From the NCBI GenBank assembly GCA_019155185.1, contig CM032806.1, positions 124,001-188,000 of the forward strand: DNA of 64,000 bases, given 5' to 3'. Of the stretch, positions 24,400 through 43,423 are shown piece by piece. Position 1 is the first letter of the stretch; the number at the start of each line of letters is the position of its first letter. The notes under the pieces were generated by a model. It made no database searches, was not told the origin of the DNA, and saw only the letters and a program-made list of their open reading frames with translations. A program made the translations under genes and the position numbers. This DNA comes from Beaufortia kweichowensis (taxonomy: Eukaryota > Chordata > Actinopteri > Cypriniformes > Gastromyzontidae).

Positions 24400-26638
24400 A
24401 TGGAGAGTTGTGCTCGTAATTGTGTACTTTTGTTGTGTTTGTGCGTTTGTATATCGACAGTTTTCTGTCAGTTAAACGCGGACTCGAGAGGAGCGCGTCG
24501 CGCGCAACAGGTAGGTGCGCGAGCGCGCACGCGATGGATGAATAACGGGCGCGTGTATCAGCTGCTGAGTCCCGGAGCCGAGTTCGTGCCGCCGGTCCGA
24601 ACAGACATTAATCACAGAATGACTGAAGAGACCCAGAACACGAGCTCCAGAAACACATCAGACATGATGCCTGCAGATGATCCATATGATCCATACAAAT
24701 CGATCCGGAATAATCCATACAATCCATATTACAACTACTACGACTCATACTACAGACACATGAGAAACACACACAGACATCACGGATACGGAACCAGATA
24801 CTTTCAGAATGGTAAGTTTTGTTTGTATGTCTGATTATTATGAGGTTATAGAGAGAGAGAGAGAGAGAGAGACCTGTTAAATGTCTCCAGGACTGCCGGA
24901 TCTGGTGATGGATCCATACATGATTCAAGTGTCCACATATGTGCAGCGGGTGTCCATGTACAGTCTGAGATGTGCTGCTGAAGAGAAATGTCTGTCCAGG
25001 TGTGTGCTGCATTCATAAAGTAACCAATCTCTTCATTGTCTAATACTAACAAGAATAAAACCAGAGACACAGAAGAAGAACTTTCTGAATCTCAACAGCA
25101 ATGGTTCAGTAATAAGTCAACATTTACATTTCATGAAATATGAATCTGTGTTTTGTGTTCATCAGTTCAGCAGGTCAAGCGCATGATTATGACACGAGAG
25201 TTCTGCTGCGCTTTCCACAGCGCGTGAAGAATCAGGGAACGGCCGACTTTCTCCCCAACAGACCTCGATACGCCTGGGAATGGCACAGCTGTCACCAGTC
25301 AGCAAACACATTCCTCTCTATTATAATAAAGCTCAGGATAAATAATAAACAGCAGTTATAAACGTTTTGAAAGTATTACTGCTGATAAAACATGAATTGA
25401 ATGCAAAAACTGTTCATGAAAATGAAACGTGTGATACAGATCAGCAGAATATCTTGTTGTGTTTCAGACATTATCACAGTATGAATGAGTTCTGTCATTA
25501 TGATCTGCTGGATTCAAAGACTCAGAGGAAAGTTGCAGAGGGTCATAAAGCGAGTTTCTGTCTCGAGGACACTTCCTGTGATCCCGGATACCACCGGTAT
25601 TGCACATCACACACGCAGGTACACACAACATTCAGGAGGAATGAATATTTTGTGTTGAACGTCTTGTGTTGGTACAGGGTTTTATTTCTATATCTTGTGT
25701 TGGTACAGGGTTTTATTTCAGGGTTTTAACTATATCCGTTGGTACAGGGTTTTGTATTTCTATATCTTGTGTTGGTACAGGGTTTTATTTCTATATCTGT
25801 AGTGTTGGTACAGGGTTTTATTTCTATATCCTGTGTTTGGTACAGGGTTTTTATTTCTATATCCTCGTGTTGGTACAGGGTTTTATTTCTATATCTCGTG
25901 TTGGTACAGGGTTTTATTTCTATATCTTGTGTTGGTACAGGGTTTTATTTCTATATCTTGTGTTGGTACAGGGTTTTATTTCTATATCTCGTGTTGGTAC
26001 AGGGTTTTATTTCTATATCTCGTGTTGGTACAGGGTTTTATTTCTATATCTTGTGTTGGTACAGGGTTTTATTTCTATATCTTGTGTTGGTACAGGGTTT
26101 TATTTCTATATCTTGTGTTGGTACAGGGTTTTATATTCTTGTGTTGGTACAGGGTTTTATTTCTATATCTTGTGTGTGGTACAGGGTTTTATTTTATATT
26201 TAGTTGGTATATGTTGGTACAGGGTTTTATTTCTATATCTTGTGTTGGTACAGGGTTTTATTTCTATATCTCGTGTTGGTACAGGGTTTTATTTCTATAT
26301 CTTGTGTTGGTACAGGGTTTTATTTCTATATCTTGTGTTGGTACAGGGTTTGAGTCCTGGATGTTATGACACGTACAGCGCAGACATTGACTGTCAGTGG
26401 ATTGATATTACTGATGTCCAGCCGGGGAAATATATTCTGAAGGTATCATATAAACTCATAATCATGAAGAGTAATAATCATCTGTCTGAGTTGAGTGATA
26501 TGTCTTCCTTTGCTTCAGATTACTGTAAATCCAGGTTACCAGATTTCAGAATCGGACTTCAGTAATAATATTGTTCGCTGTGATGTCCATTACACCGGTC
26601 ACTACGCTCACCTCTCAGGGTGCAGCATGTCTGCGTAA
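24400..26638 (+). CDS. lox: Protein-lysine 6-oxidase (lysyl oxidase)
   Basis: Secreted copper amine oxidase that cross-links collagen and elastin. Exons 24400-24811, 24891-24999, 25166-25297, 25468-25618, 26347-26442 and 26519-26638 join to 339 residues in frame. Residues 1-23 are a hydrophobic signal peptide. A basic propeptide follows with two N-glycosylation sequons (NTSS, NTSD). The likely BMP1 cleavage is in MMPA-DDPYDPYK around residue 92, giving a propeptide of about 70 residues against about 147 in human. The tyrosine-rich segment DPYKSIRNNPYNPYYNYYD follows. The copper site WEWHSCHQHYH is at 211-221, the quinone-cofactor lysine in EGHKASFC at 245 and its tyrosine partner in SPGCYDTY at 275. 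GYHRYCTSH is two residues shorter than the human segment. The last exon may end at TAA (26636-26638), or splice at 26634 to an acceptor near 26725 and add one residue. Intron 4 holds a splice-site minisatellite. Confidence 0.93.
25662..26346 (+). repeat. 31-bp minisatellite repeating the intron 4 acceptor of lox
   Basis: About 22 head-to-tail copies of a roughly 31-bp unit containing TTGTGTTGGTACAGGGTTTT, followed by a pyrimidine-rich ATTTCTATAT segment. The last copy is the real acceptor of exon 5 (TACAG at 26342-26346, then GGTTTG). So every unit carries a complete 3' splice site. A few units are irregular (near 25717, 26135, 26195). All three forward frames stay open across most of the array. 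Confidence 0.95.
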
Positions 26639-27101
26639 GTTATTCTGCTTCATAATAAAAGTCCTGCCAGAATGACAGTATGTGTTAACTGTATTCAAAC
26701 AGTCTTGTGGATCTTCTGTTGACAGTCAATGAAACATCATGTGCAGAGAAGACAAGAACAGACAGATACAAACGCCAGTGCAGATCATCTCCATCACTGT
26801 TTACTGTCCAGAACCAGCAGCTTTCTGGGACATCTAAAGCTCTTATAAGACATCATGACATTAATCTTCACTTCTGTATTCATTGTTTAGATTCACATCT
26901 TATCTGTTTGTACTGTTTGTCTTCATTACTGTAAGGTAATAAAACACAATCTAGTTCTAGTCTAAATGTTTTTGTCATAAAAATCTTTTCCATTTATCAT
27001 CTGTTTTCCTAATATCTAACCATCTGTCATTATTGCTTAAAATAGGTACAGAAAAGATGGCTATGAGCCTATTAGAAGACAAATATAGAGGTGGTTTAAT
27101 T
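26639..27101 (+). other. lox: lox 3' untranslated region
   Basis: Follows the lox stop. An AATAAA hexamer at 26938-26943 gives a plausible 3' end. No further coding sequence seen, except the possible terminal mini-exon near 26726 mentioned under lox. Confidence 0.5.
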
Positions 27102-27284
27102 CCCAGACAGGGTTTAGATTAATCCAGGACTTGACTTTAGTTAAATTAGAACATTTAAGTAGTTTTGACAAACATGCCTTACAAAAAACGTTACTGGTGT
27201 GAATCTTGAGACACTGGTATATTTTACTGTAAGATATAACTTGTATTTTAGTCTGGGACTCTATAGGCTTAAACCCTGTCTGAC
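27102..27284. mobile_element. Non-autonomous DNA transposon (MITE) with inverted ends
   Basis: A 183-bp segment with inverted termini: left CCCAGACAGGGTTTAGAT, right (reverse complement) GTCAGACAGGGTTTAAGC. The interior (ATTAATCCAGGACTTGAC, AACATGCCTTAC) resembles a widespread vertebrate short repeat. No transposase is present. Family name not assigned. Confidence 0.65.
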
Positions 27285-27384
27285 ATGAACCATCTAAAGG
27301 TGCTGTTAATATTATAAGACACTTTAAGAAGTTTAAGAGGAAAACATTATTTGAATAAAAGCACAGAAGCACATGTCTTTTAAT

Positions 27385-27400
27385 GTGTGTGTGTGTGTGT

Positions 27401-27432
<32 letters not shown>

Positions 27433-27462
27433 CTGTGTGTGAGTGTGTGTGTGTGTGTGTGT

Positions 27463-27555
<93 letters not shown>

Positions 27556-27592
27556 TGTGTGTGTGTGTGTGTGTGTGTCTGTGTGTGTGTGT
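27385..27592 (+). repeat. Long GT microsatellite
   Basis: About 208 bp of almost pure GT with scattered TCTG and GAGTG interruptions, between lox and sncaip. Open frames through it are repeat artefacts. Confidence 0.97.
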
Positions 27593-28069
27593 CCCTCTGC
27601 TGGTCAGTTGTGTTTATGTACAGTGAGATACACTACTGTGATAAGAAAACACTTTTTTCTCAACTTTTTATTTTTCTGATTTCATATATTTTCTATTCAT
27701 TACAAAATGACACAGTCAGCAAAACTGTTATGATATAATAAAATAAATATTTAAGATGTCATTTATTTATTTAAATGCCAGTTACATTACAACCAATAAA
27801 CATGACAATGATCATTTCCAACATATAAAACAGAAAAATATCAAACAAATATATACTACAATACGTGGATCATCATACAAATATCTTAAAAGCTTCACAT
27901 AGAGATTTAGTGCGTTTTCATTTACAATATTTCAACTCAAGTAACTTATAAAGTTTCACATTTAAGATCTGTCACATATTTATTTACATGTAGTTGAAGA
28001 GCTAGAAACAGTGAATCACAATTATGTGTTTTTAATTTGATTTCATATCTTTCTTTTCTTTTTTTCAGT

Positions 28070-28218
28070 GTGTGTTTGTGTGCGCGCCGCACGCGCCCGT
28101 GAGGCGCTGAGGAGGCTGATGGAGGCGCGCGCTCACATCACATTCTTCCGTTGATCCGTTAACCATCAGAAATACAGACAGAAAGAGCGACAGACAGACA
28201 ACAGCGACAGACAGACAG
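28070..28218 (+). other. sncaip: Putative 5' untranslated first exon of sncaip
   Basis: A short GC-rich, CpG-containing stretch (GCGCGCCGCACGCGCCCGTG near 28082) ends in GACAGACAGACAG followed by the donor GTACAT at 28219. It lies upstream of the coding exon acceptor at 28730, so it is a reasonable promoter-proximal exon. The transcription start is not known. Confidence 0.4.
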
Positions 28219-28340
28219 GTACATCACACACACATCAGATATAACAGACACACAGATGAGAAAGAAACAGAGAGAAATCACCACATGATGAGAAATCTGA
28301 CTGATGCTAAAGCTAACGCTAATGCTAGAAACAAAAGACT

Positions 28341-28344
<4 letters not shown>

Positions 28345-28382
<38 letters not shown>

Positions 28383-28504
28383 CATCATCATCATCAGACA
28401 CAAGAGTTTATTTATTTTTTATCATTATCATTATCACCACCATCTTTATGTGAATAATGGTCAGTTTGATTTAGTGTATGTGTGTGTTTATTCATGTGAC
28501 AGTC

Positions 28505-28551
<47 letters not shown>
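28345..28551. repeat. GA and TGA microsatellites in the first sncaip intron
   Basis: A GA run at 28345-28376 and a pure TGA run of about 16 units at 28504-28551. The aspartate or histidine homopolymers predicted here are artefacts of the repeat. Confidence 0.93.
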
Positions 28552-28759
28552 AAAGATTTTGACAGTTCTCCTGACATGACGTCACACTGATTTTACATGA
28601 AAACAGTGTTATTGTAGTTGTAAGTATTAACACATGATCTTTAAATCAAGCATTTAAATGTGTTAATATTACTATGAACTGTGTACAGCAGGTCAACAAT
28701 ATGAAAAGATGAGACACTGTGTGTTTACAGGACGCTTCAGGACAGAATGCTGGCTGAAA

Positions 28760-30783
28760 ATGGACGTTCCTGAATACCTGGACCTGGATGAGATTGACTT
28801 CACTGATGATTTACCTGTAAGTTCACACTAGAACAGACTTCACTCGTGTGTTTTGCATTAGAAAGCTAATGATGTCTTCTGTCTCAGTACTCAACAAAGA
28901 ATATCCCTGAACTGTGTCGACGGCATGATGGGCAGAATGAAGACAGACAAGGTTTGTGATTTCATATCATGCGTAAAGTCTTGACAGGAATTAGATTGTA
29001 ATATAAACGTTAAATAATGAATGACTCTGAGACTCGGTCACGTCCGTGTTCCTTCAGCTCCGGCGATCAACTGGGCTCGGAGCGCATCGTCGGTCAGCGG
29101 AACGGGAATCAAACCCACCGGCATCGCTGACGTGTACAGCAAATTCAGACCCGTCAAACGCGTGTCTCCTCTCAAACACCAGCCGGAGGTCTCGGACGCG
29201 GCGGCAGACGGTAAGAACGTCGAGCGGCGTGCAGACGGGCAGAAAGAAGACGCCTCGGTTTCTCCGTGTGACGCTCAGGGACTCAAGAGCAAAGCCTGTG
29301 TGACCGCAGCTCTGTTTGGAGATCTCGAGCACTACGATCTGGATATGGACGAGATCCTTGATGTGCCGTACATCAAATCCAGCCAGCAGATGGCCACTCT
29401 TCCACGGGTGGCTTCGGAGAAGAGGACGTCAGCCGGCGGCGACAGGTGTCAGGGCACGACGCACGGCGAGAGCCTCGGCGGGACGCAGTTCTGCGTGCTG
29501 TCGCCCGTCGGCCGGCCTGAAGCGAGGAAGTCCAAATCCACGGAACCGGAGTGTCTCGGCGGATTCGACGGCTCCGACGCAGACAGACTATTCCCCGCTC
29601 CGCTCTTTCCCGACACACCTCCTCATAAAGCCGGAGATTCCCCCGGGAACCCGCCGGCGTTCTCTCTTCACGGTGCCCAAGGCGCAAGACAGGGCAAGAG
29701 CTGGCCGGGATCACGAGCGTTCGGAGAGTTTGATGAAGAAACCAAGAAGACTCAAAACATCATGAACGTGGTGAGAGAAGGACAGATCTCGCTGCTGGTA
29801 AGAGCATTACGTGACCGGTGAACGTTTGACACGGGTCTAGTGAAATGAAATAACTGTGGCGTGTGTCTGCGCAGCCTCACATTGCAGCAGAAAATCTGGA
29901 GCGGATCAGAGACGAGGAGGGAAATAACCTGCTGCACATCTCGGCCGCTCACGGTCACACAGACTGTCTGCAGCATCTCACCTCTCTCATGGGAGAAGAC
30001 TGTCTGAATGAACGCAACGCTCAGCAGCTCACACCCGCTGGACTCGGGGTCAAGGTACGTCTGACGGGTTTCATCACGTGCACTTTGCAGGAAAGTGTCT
30101 GTCAGATGCACTACAACAACACAGTATTACAGTAACGAAACACGGTGTTGTCATTGTTCAGGATATGGGGAATTCTCCTAGATGTGCGTTTGCTTTAACA
30201 GGTATAGAAGAATTACTAGATCAATGATGTGTTTTACAGCAGTGCTGAACATAAAGTAACAGTGAATTTGAATAATTAAATCATTCATCACATCACCTTT
30301 AGTTTCTTTATTGTAAATGGATATTTAGTTGTTTTAGATTTTCCTTCATTCAGATTGTGATGGATTCTTCACTGTGTGTGTTTTGTGTAGAACGGTCGTC
30401 TTGAATGTGTGCGATGGATGGTGAGTGAAACAGAAGCTATTGCTGAGCTCAGCTGCTCTAGAGAACATCCCAGTCTCATTCACTACGCCGCTCGCTACGG
30501 ACAGGTGACGATCATTCACACTATAACAGTCCCATTAAAACACCTGTAGAATCAGTCATCTACATCTTTTATTATTCTATAATACAGTGTATTTCATGTT
30601 TGTTTAGAAATAAACTTGACGTGACTAAAGGTGTGTGTGTGTGCGGCAGGAGCGTGTGTTGCTGTGGCTCTTACAGTTCATGCAGGAGCAGGGCATCTCT
30701 CTGGATGAGGTGGATCAGAGCGGAAACACTGCAGTTCATGTGGCGGCTCAACACGGACACTTGAGCTGTCTGCAGGTGCTTCA

Positions 30784-30814
<31 letters not shown>

Positions 30815-30972
30815 GTCTCTCTCTCTGTCTCTCTCTCTCTCTCTCTCCCTCCGTCTGCCTCTCTCTGTCTCTCTCTCCCTCTCTCCCCCTCTCTCTCTCT
30901 CTCTCTCCTCTCTCTGTCTCTCTCTCTCTCCGTCTCTCCCTCTCCTCTCTCTCTCCGTCTCTCTCTCTGCTC

Positions 30973-31014
<42 letters not shown>

Positions 31015-31083
31015 CCTGTCTCTCTCTCTGTCTCTGTCTCTCTCTCTCTCTGTCTCTCTCTCCGTCTCTCTCTCTCTCTCTCT

Positions 31084-31139
<56 letters not shown>

Positions 31140-33067
31140 GTCACACTGATGTGATCATATCTGCAGACTGTTTTTCACTCTCTTGTTCTGTCTGGCACAG
31201 ACAGGAAGTAGCTCTCGCTCCTGTTTCCTGTTGTAGTGAACGGCTGTAGCAGTACAGTGTGCAGACAGGATGAATGTTTTAGACCGTCCAGTAGTAAAAG
31301 TATTATATGAAAAGGATCATAAGATTGTTTCTCTTTGTGCGTTTCAGACACTGGTGGAGTACGGCTCTAATGTGACCGTGCAGAACCAGCGGGGCGAGCG
31401 GCCGTCCCAGTGTGCAGAGCATCAAGGTCACATGACCTGCTCACGGTACCTGGTGGTTGTGGAGACGTGCATGTCTCTTGCCTCGCAGGTGGTCAAACTC
31501 ACCAAACAGCTTCAGGAGTAAGAACACGTCACGTCATATTTATGTGTCTCGCTGAGCTCTCTGGTGTCTCTGTACTGTTGTTCCTCCTACATCCTTTCAG
31601 ATAATATCCACAACAGCCTGTTATGTGACTTTATTTTCTTTATTAACGACTGATATTCCGTTTTTACACATCGCAGACAAACTACAGCACGTGTAGCTCT
31701 ACAGAATCAACTTCAACTCATATTAAAAGCTCAAGAAGCGAATGGACCATCAGCAAGGTATTTTAAACTTGTGGATAACACTTGTCCATCGTTAAATGTG
31801 TAAAATCATGTCAGGATGATGTTGCTCGAGCAGAACAGTTAGTTCACCCAAACATTTTGTCATTATTTACTCACCCAGCTATATAAGAGCGTTAGGGTTA
31901 GGGTTAGCTAACTAGCTATATAAGACGTGTGTATTCTGAACACAAATTAAGATATTTTTGACGAAGATCAATTCATGGACATCATGGCATGTTCAAGGTC
32001 CAGAAAAGTAGTAAAGTCATCGTTGAAATGGTCCATTCGATCATAGTGGTTCAATCATAATTTTATGAAGTGACGAGAATAGGGGTGAACTAACCCTTTA
32101 ATATAACACATCTGTTTGATTTGTTGAACATTTGTTTATTACTTTGTTAACTACTTGCTCTCCGTCTCTCTCTTCTCAATCAGCTCTCACGTTATTCCAG
32201 CTGAGATGTGGTCAGAGATGAGTTTAACAGCTGAAGTGTCTCCTGATAACGGTCAGTGGATTGTCAAACAGAAGCAGGTGGAGTCAGACGGGGTCCTGCG
32301 GAAACTACTGGTGAGAGACAAACCGACGCTGGAGCTTCAGGTCGAAGGTGTCGGTGGGGCGGAGTCAGGGGCGGGGCCTGGAGCGGGACCAATGAGGAGG
32401 CTGGGCGTGATGGAGAAACGGGAGCTGAAACTGGCCCGTCTAAAACAGATAATGCAGCGCTCGCTCAGCGAGTCGGACGGGGACGTCTACCCTCCAGATC
32501 CAGAGTCCAAACACAGCAGACCCGAGCGACCATCCCAGCTGCCCATAGCGGAGGCCGACGAGCTTGATCTGATGAGCAAACGCAAGCAGAGCTCCACCGG
32601 CGAGCGTAAGTTCTCTTTCGCACACAGGACTTCTAAATCTGTGGATGTTTGTAACGCGTCCCCGTCGTCAGACTGCAGCGATCCTGAATCCAAACCAGAC
32701 GGGACCGGCGAATGTCCTGACGGGCAAAAGGTCACCACGAGCCCCAAAAGTGCCCTCAAATCACCTTCCTCCCGCAGAAAGACCTCACAGAACCTCAAAC
32801 TGAGGGTCACATTCGACGAACCTCCTCGCAAAGACGACGTCTGCCGGAGACGCCAAAGTCTCGTCCGGCAAAGAAAAGTCAGAATCGGGGAAACGGCCGT
32901 TCGGGACGTTCAGATCTTTAATGGAAAGTCTGAGCGGAAACCAGAACAACAACAATAATAACGTCCAGACGAGCAGTAGTGGAAAACACTCGAGCAGTGG
33001 CTCGACACAGAGTCTGTCTGGAAAGAAGACTGAATCCAAGAGCAAATGTAAGAGTGCTGCAGTTTAG
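28760..33067 (+). CDS. sncaip: Synphilin-1 (alpha-synuclein interacting protein)
   Basis: Cytoplasmic scaffold that binds alpha-synuclein and ubiquitin ligases. Coding exons: 28760-28816, 28888-28951, 29058-29797, 29875-30054, 30391-30504, 30650-30775, 31348-31517, 31677-31757, 32184-33067. The start MDVPEYLDLDEIDFTDD matches the family N-terminus; an out-of-frame ATG lies at 28747. Other family blocks are KPTGIADVYSKFRPVKRVSP and DLDMDEILDVPYIKSSQQ in exon 3, ankyrin repeats from 29875 to about 31450 (NNLLHISAAHGH, NTAVHVAAQHGH, VEYGSNVTVQN), a coiled coil from VVKLTKQLQE into exon 8, and MEKRELKLARLKQIMQRSLS in the last exon. About 804 residues, against 919 in human. The last exon has one base too many: the frame through NLKLRVTFDEP must shift near 32815-32845 to reach ESGKRPFGTFRSLMESLSG and the stop at 33065-33067. 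Confidence 0.9.
30780..31138 (+). repeat. CT microsatellite in sncaip intron 6
   Basis: About 360 bp of CT with G and C interruptions, starting five bases after the donor of the exon ending at 30775. It fills most of the front half of the intron. Confidence 0.96.
31834..32105. mobile_element. Non-autonomous DNA transposon with TTAGTTCACCC ends
   Basis: Inverted termini GTTAGTTCACCCAAAC (left, near 31838) and TTAAAGGGTTAGTTCACCCC (reverse complement of the right end, about 32083-32102). The interior TTTGTCATTATTTACTCACCC and ACACAAATTAAGATATTTTTG are typical of a very common cyprinid element. The TTAA at the right edge suggests a piggyBac-like target, not proven. It contains two and a half telomere-like TTAGGG units at 31890-31907. 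Lies in a sncaip intron. Confidence 0.65.
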
Positions 33068-33261
33068 AGATCAGAGACACAGATCTCACTGTGTGTTCTT
33101 TACATCGCAGCAGAACCACATGCTGTCCATAACAAATCAAAACTTACTTTCTTACAAGAGAAATTACTGTACATGCAATTTTAAAAGAACTATTTTGCAA
33201 TACTGTGATTTTGTACAGACTGGATGATCTTTACGAGCAGAAGCAGTGTTGTTTTGTAGAC

Positions 33262-33267
33262 AATAAA
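33262..33267 (+). terminator. Polyadenylation signal of sncaip
   Basis: AATAAA about 195 bp after the inferred sncaip stop codon, in AT-rich sequence. Confidence 0.5.
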
Positions 33268-33974
33268 GGTAATAATCTGTCTTTAGTTAATGACATGAAT
33301 GTTAATAATCATATTCATTATGTTATATGTTTACGCTATATGTAATCTGTACTGTTATTGAGCAAATGTGTGATTTATAATTTAAATATCATGTTTGACT
33401 GAAAGGAACATTATTACAATCATTGTACTGACGCTTGGATATTGAAATAAATATTTCCGATGTTCAATCATGCATATATCAAAGTTATATCATCTAAACA
33501 AGAGCTTAGATTTAGACTTACACAACAGTCCATTAAGATACACATAAAAATGTTAAAAATCCACTCAAGAATTAAACAAATATCATTAAATTAGTTATAA
33601 ATTCAGGGCATTAATGTTTCTTATGTGTGTGTGTGTGTGTGTGTGTGTTAGGAATACCAGTACATTTTGACCATGTGGGGACATTTATTTGGTTCCCGTT
33701 AGGAAACAAGGTTATAAACAGAAGGTTTTCTGTGATGGGGTTGAATATACAGTTTGTTCAGTATAAAAGTCATTATGTCTGTGGAATATCCCCACAAAAA
33801 CTGAAAAGCCAACATGTGTGTGTGCGCGCGTGCGCGTGCAGGAGAGGAGCGCTTGATCTGACAGCACGAGTCTCGTCTATAGATTTTTGTGTCCATTGTT
33901 TTGTTTTATTTGTGTTGCTTTTACTCAGTCAATCAAATATAATTGACACCGCTGGGCTGGTCTGCGCCTGCGCG

Positions 33975-33976
<2 letters not shown>

Positions 33977-34018
<42 letters not shown>

Positions 34019-34054
34019 ACACACACACACACAGAGACACAGACACACACACAC
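33977..34054 (+). repeat. CA microsatellite
   Basis: CA dinucleotides with a few GA interruptions, in the sncaip-snx2 gap. Confidence 0.95.
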
Positions 34055-36009
34055 GGGGTTAATGAAAGTTTTTCTGGTTAACGGGAGATTCTCTCAGATC
34101 CGTGACAATACAACACATTCATTGTTATAATGACACAGATGAGGGACAATATTCATCATTCACCTCTGAAAACATCTTTAATTTCACACCATACACATTC
34201 ATGCATCTGATTGATTATAAAGTCACATTATTAATAACATCTGATGATTATTTTGTTTTGTCAATATGTATGATTGTGTTGTGTAGATATTGATTAGATA
34301 ATGAAAATGTTTGTGCGATTCAGACCACAAGAGGGAGTCAGAGCTGTAGACCTTCATCACAAACACACACAACTGGACTTCAGTACATCCAAACTCATGC
34401 TTTTATCTTCTACTTTAACACATAATATAAATATAACATAAATAAAAAAATCACTGCTGTGCTGAATGAAAATAATATACACAACAAAACTGACAAACAA
34501 AATATTTACACAAAATGTGAAGATGTCAAGTGAGGCTTCAGATAGACAGAACTGCAGGACTCGATCTGACTGAATGGAGTCAAGAAATGATCTGAAAGAT
34601 CCAACAGATGATCTCAATGATTCCTCTTTATTTCTCATACAGAAAACATTTAATCTACTTCAAAGTCTTATTAATGTCGTGTAGATGAAACCATCATTCA
34701 GCATTAGATCATGTCATGACACTTTTATCATAATCATAAACATTCAGAGATATTTATACTGCACATGTGTGTGTTTAAATACACAACACACAGCTGACAG
34801 ATCTGGTTGTGTGTTTTTCCAGCTCACATTGACCTCTTCTATCGCTTCATGCCACTTCAAGAACTGCTTTGAGAAAAAACACGGACAGTTTTCCAAATCA
34901 AATATTTGGATATTGAAATAAAGTCAAAGGAATGTCATGTCAGCCTCCCAGCGTTTCTCTGCTGAAGAATTTACTCAAACACATTATGGACAGGAATTTT
35001 CTATTGTTTGTTTTGATTTGACATCAACTAGAGCAAGATGTTTTATTGAGATATTTAACGGTGGCTGTAAATGAACACATGCTGAACGTGAAGAACGAGT
35101 TTTAAACACTCATTTGTTCATTCCCAATAAACGAGCGGTAGCTTCATATTTATCACATATTGATCTTCATCATCATCATCTTCAGTGTGTCTGGCAGTTC
35201 TTCATTGGAAAGCAGCTCTTCCTTGAACCTGTTTCATTGATCTCTGGCTTTTCTCCCATTAAAGCCTCAGTGTCTCCAGCGGCTGCAGGCTCGTGTTGCT
35301 CGTCTGGTCCTCTGGAGACTCGCAGCATCATTTCTTCTCGTGTTCTTCATCCACCTGATCTGTTGTAAATAGCAGCTCATTACAGGCGCTCAGACATGAA
35401 GTGTTCTGTCAGCTCGGGCTGTTTGTAATTCTGTTGTGAGTTCTCAAGTGATTCGGATGTGTAAAGATGGACTGTGTAAAGTTTGTAAATGACATCAGAT
35501 ACATTCATTATTTTAATAATCCCAGTGAATATGCATCTAATGACTCGATGGCCACAAGACTCGTTTATCTGTTTCTTAAAAACAGTGTTTTTCTGGGATG
35601 TTTGTGTTTACGGACTGAATTATTACTCATGCTACATTCATTTGCATGATTTAATAGTGTTTTATAATCCTGTCATAGTGTACAGAACTTGTTTGGCTCA
35701 TATCAGTTCTGCTGGTTCTGCTCTCTGTGTATTCAAATAAATTATGAAAATATCTCATGTGACTGTAACTGATTTTTCTTAATCTTGAGCTTTGGCTGAG
35801 AGTGTTGTAGTTGTTATTCCTTTAAAACATTTCAATTTCTGCCATGTCAATGATTTCCAAGACATCTATATCCACATCTATGATGTGGTCTCGTGTTTGA
35901 AGGCCATGTGTCTAATTGTCATGTCAACTCTCTGTGCCCCGGTCCGCTCGGTTCGGCGTCCTGCGCTGAGAGGGCGGAGCATGAGCTGAATGAAGCGCTT
36001 GTGTCATGA

Positions 36010-36030
36010 GACTCGGTCACATGACTCGCT
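36010..36030. promoter_or_regulatory. E-box in the snx2 promoter
   Basis: GTCACATGAC at 36016-36025 lies about 60 bp before the snx2 start. It is one base from the palindromic CLEAR element bound by TFEB-type factors, which control lysosomal and endosomal genes. A role in snx2 control is inference. Confidence 0.35.
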
Positions 36031-36083
36031 TCATCGCGCACTGACTCTCTCACTGTGAGTTTGTTCGCCTGTTATTGTTGAAG

Positions 36084-43423
<7,340 letters not shown>

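Larger units (their letters stand above)
33068..36083 (+). other. sncaip 3' UTR and sncaip-snx2 intergenic region
   Basis: AATAAA at 33262-33267 is a good sncaip polyadenylation signal. After it come a GT run (33625-33650), a dispersed fish repeat (about 33650-33800) and CA runs (33977-34054). The AT-rich sequence up to 35900 holds no ORF I would support. Confidence 0.5.

Noticed and set aside
25666..26565. A 299-residue repeat protein
   Set aside because: Not an independent gene: intronic minisatellite of lox reading into exon 5. Kept only as a splicing finding.
28505..28551. Poly-Asp or poly-His coding repeat
   Set aside because: Intronic TGA microsatellite, outside sncaip exons.
29054..29714. 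Open frames antisense to sncaip exon 3
   Set aside because: Shadows of a long GC-rich coding exon.
31890..31907. Interstitial telomere
   Set aside because: Only two and a half TTAGGG units inside a MITE.
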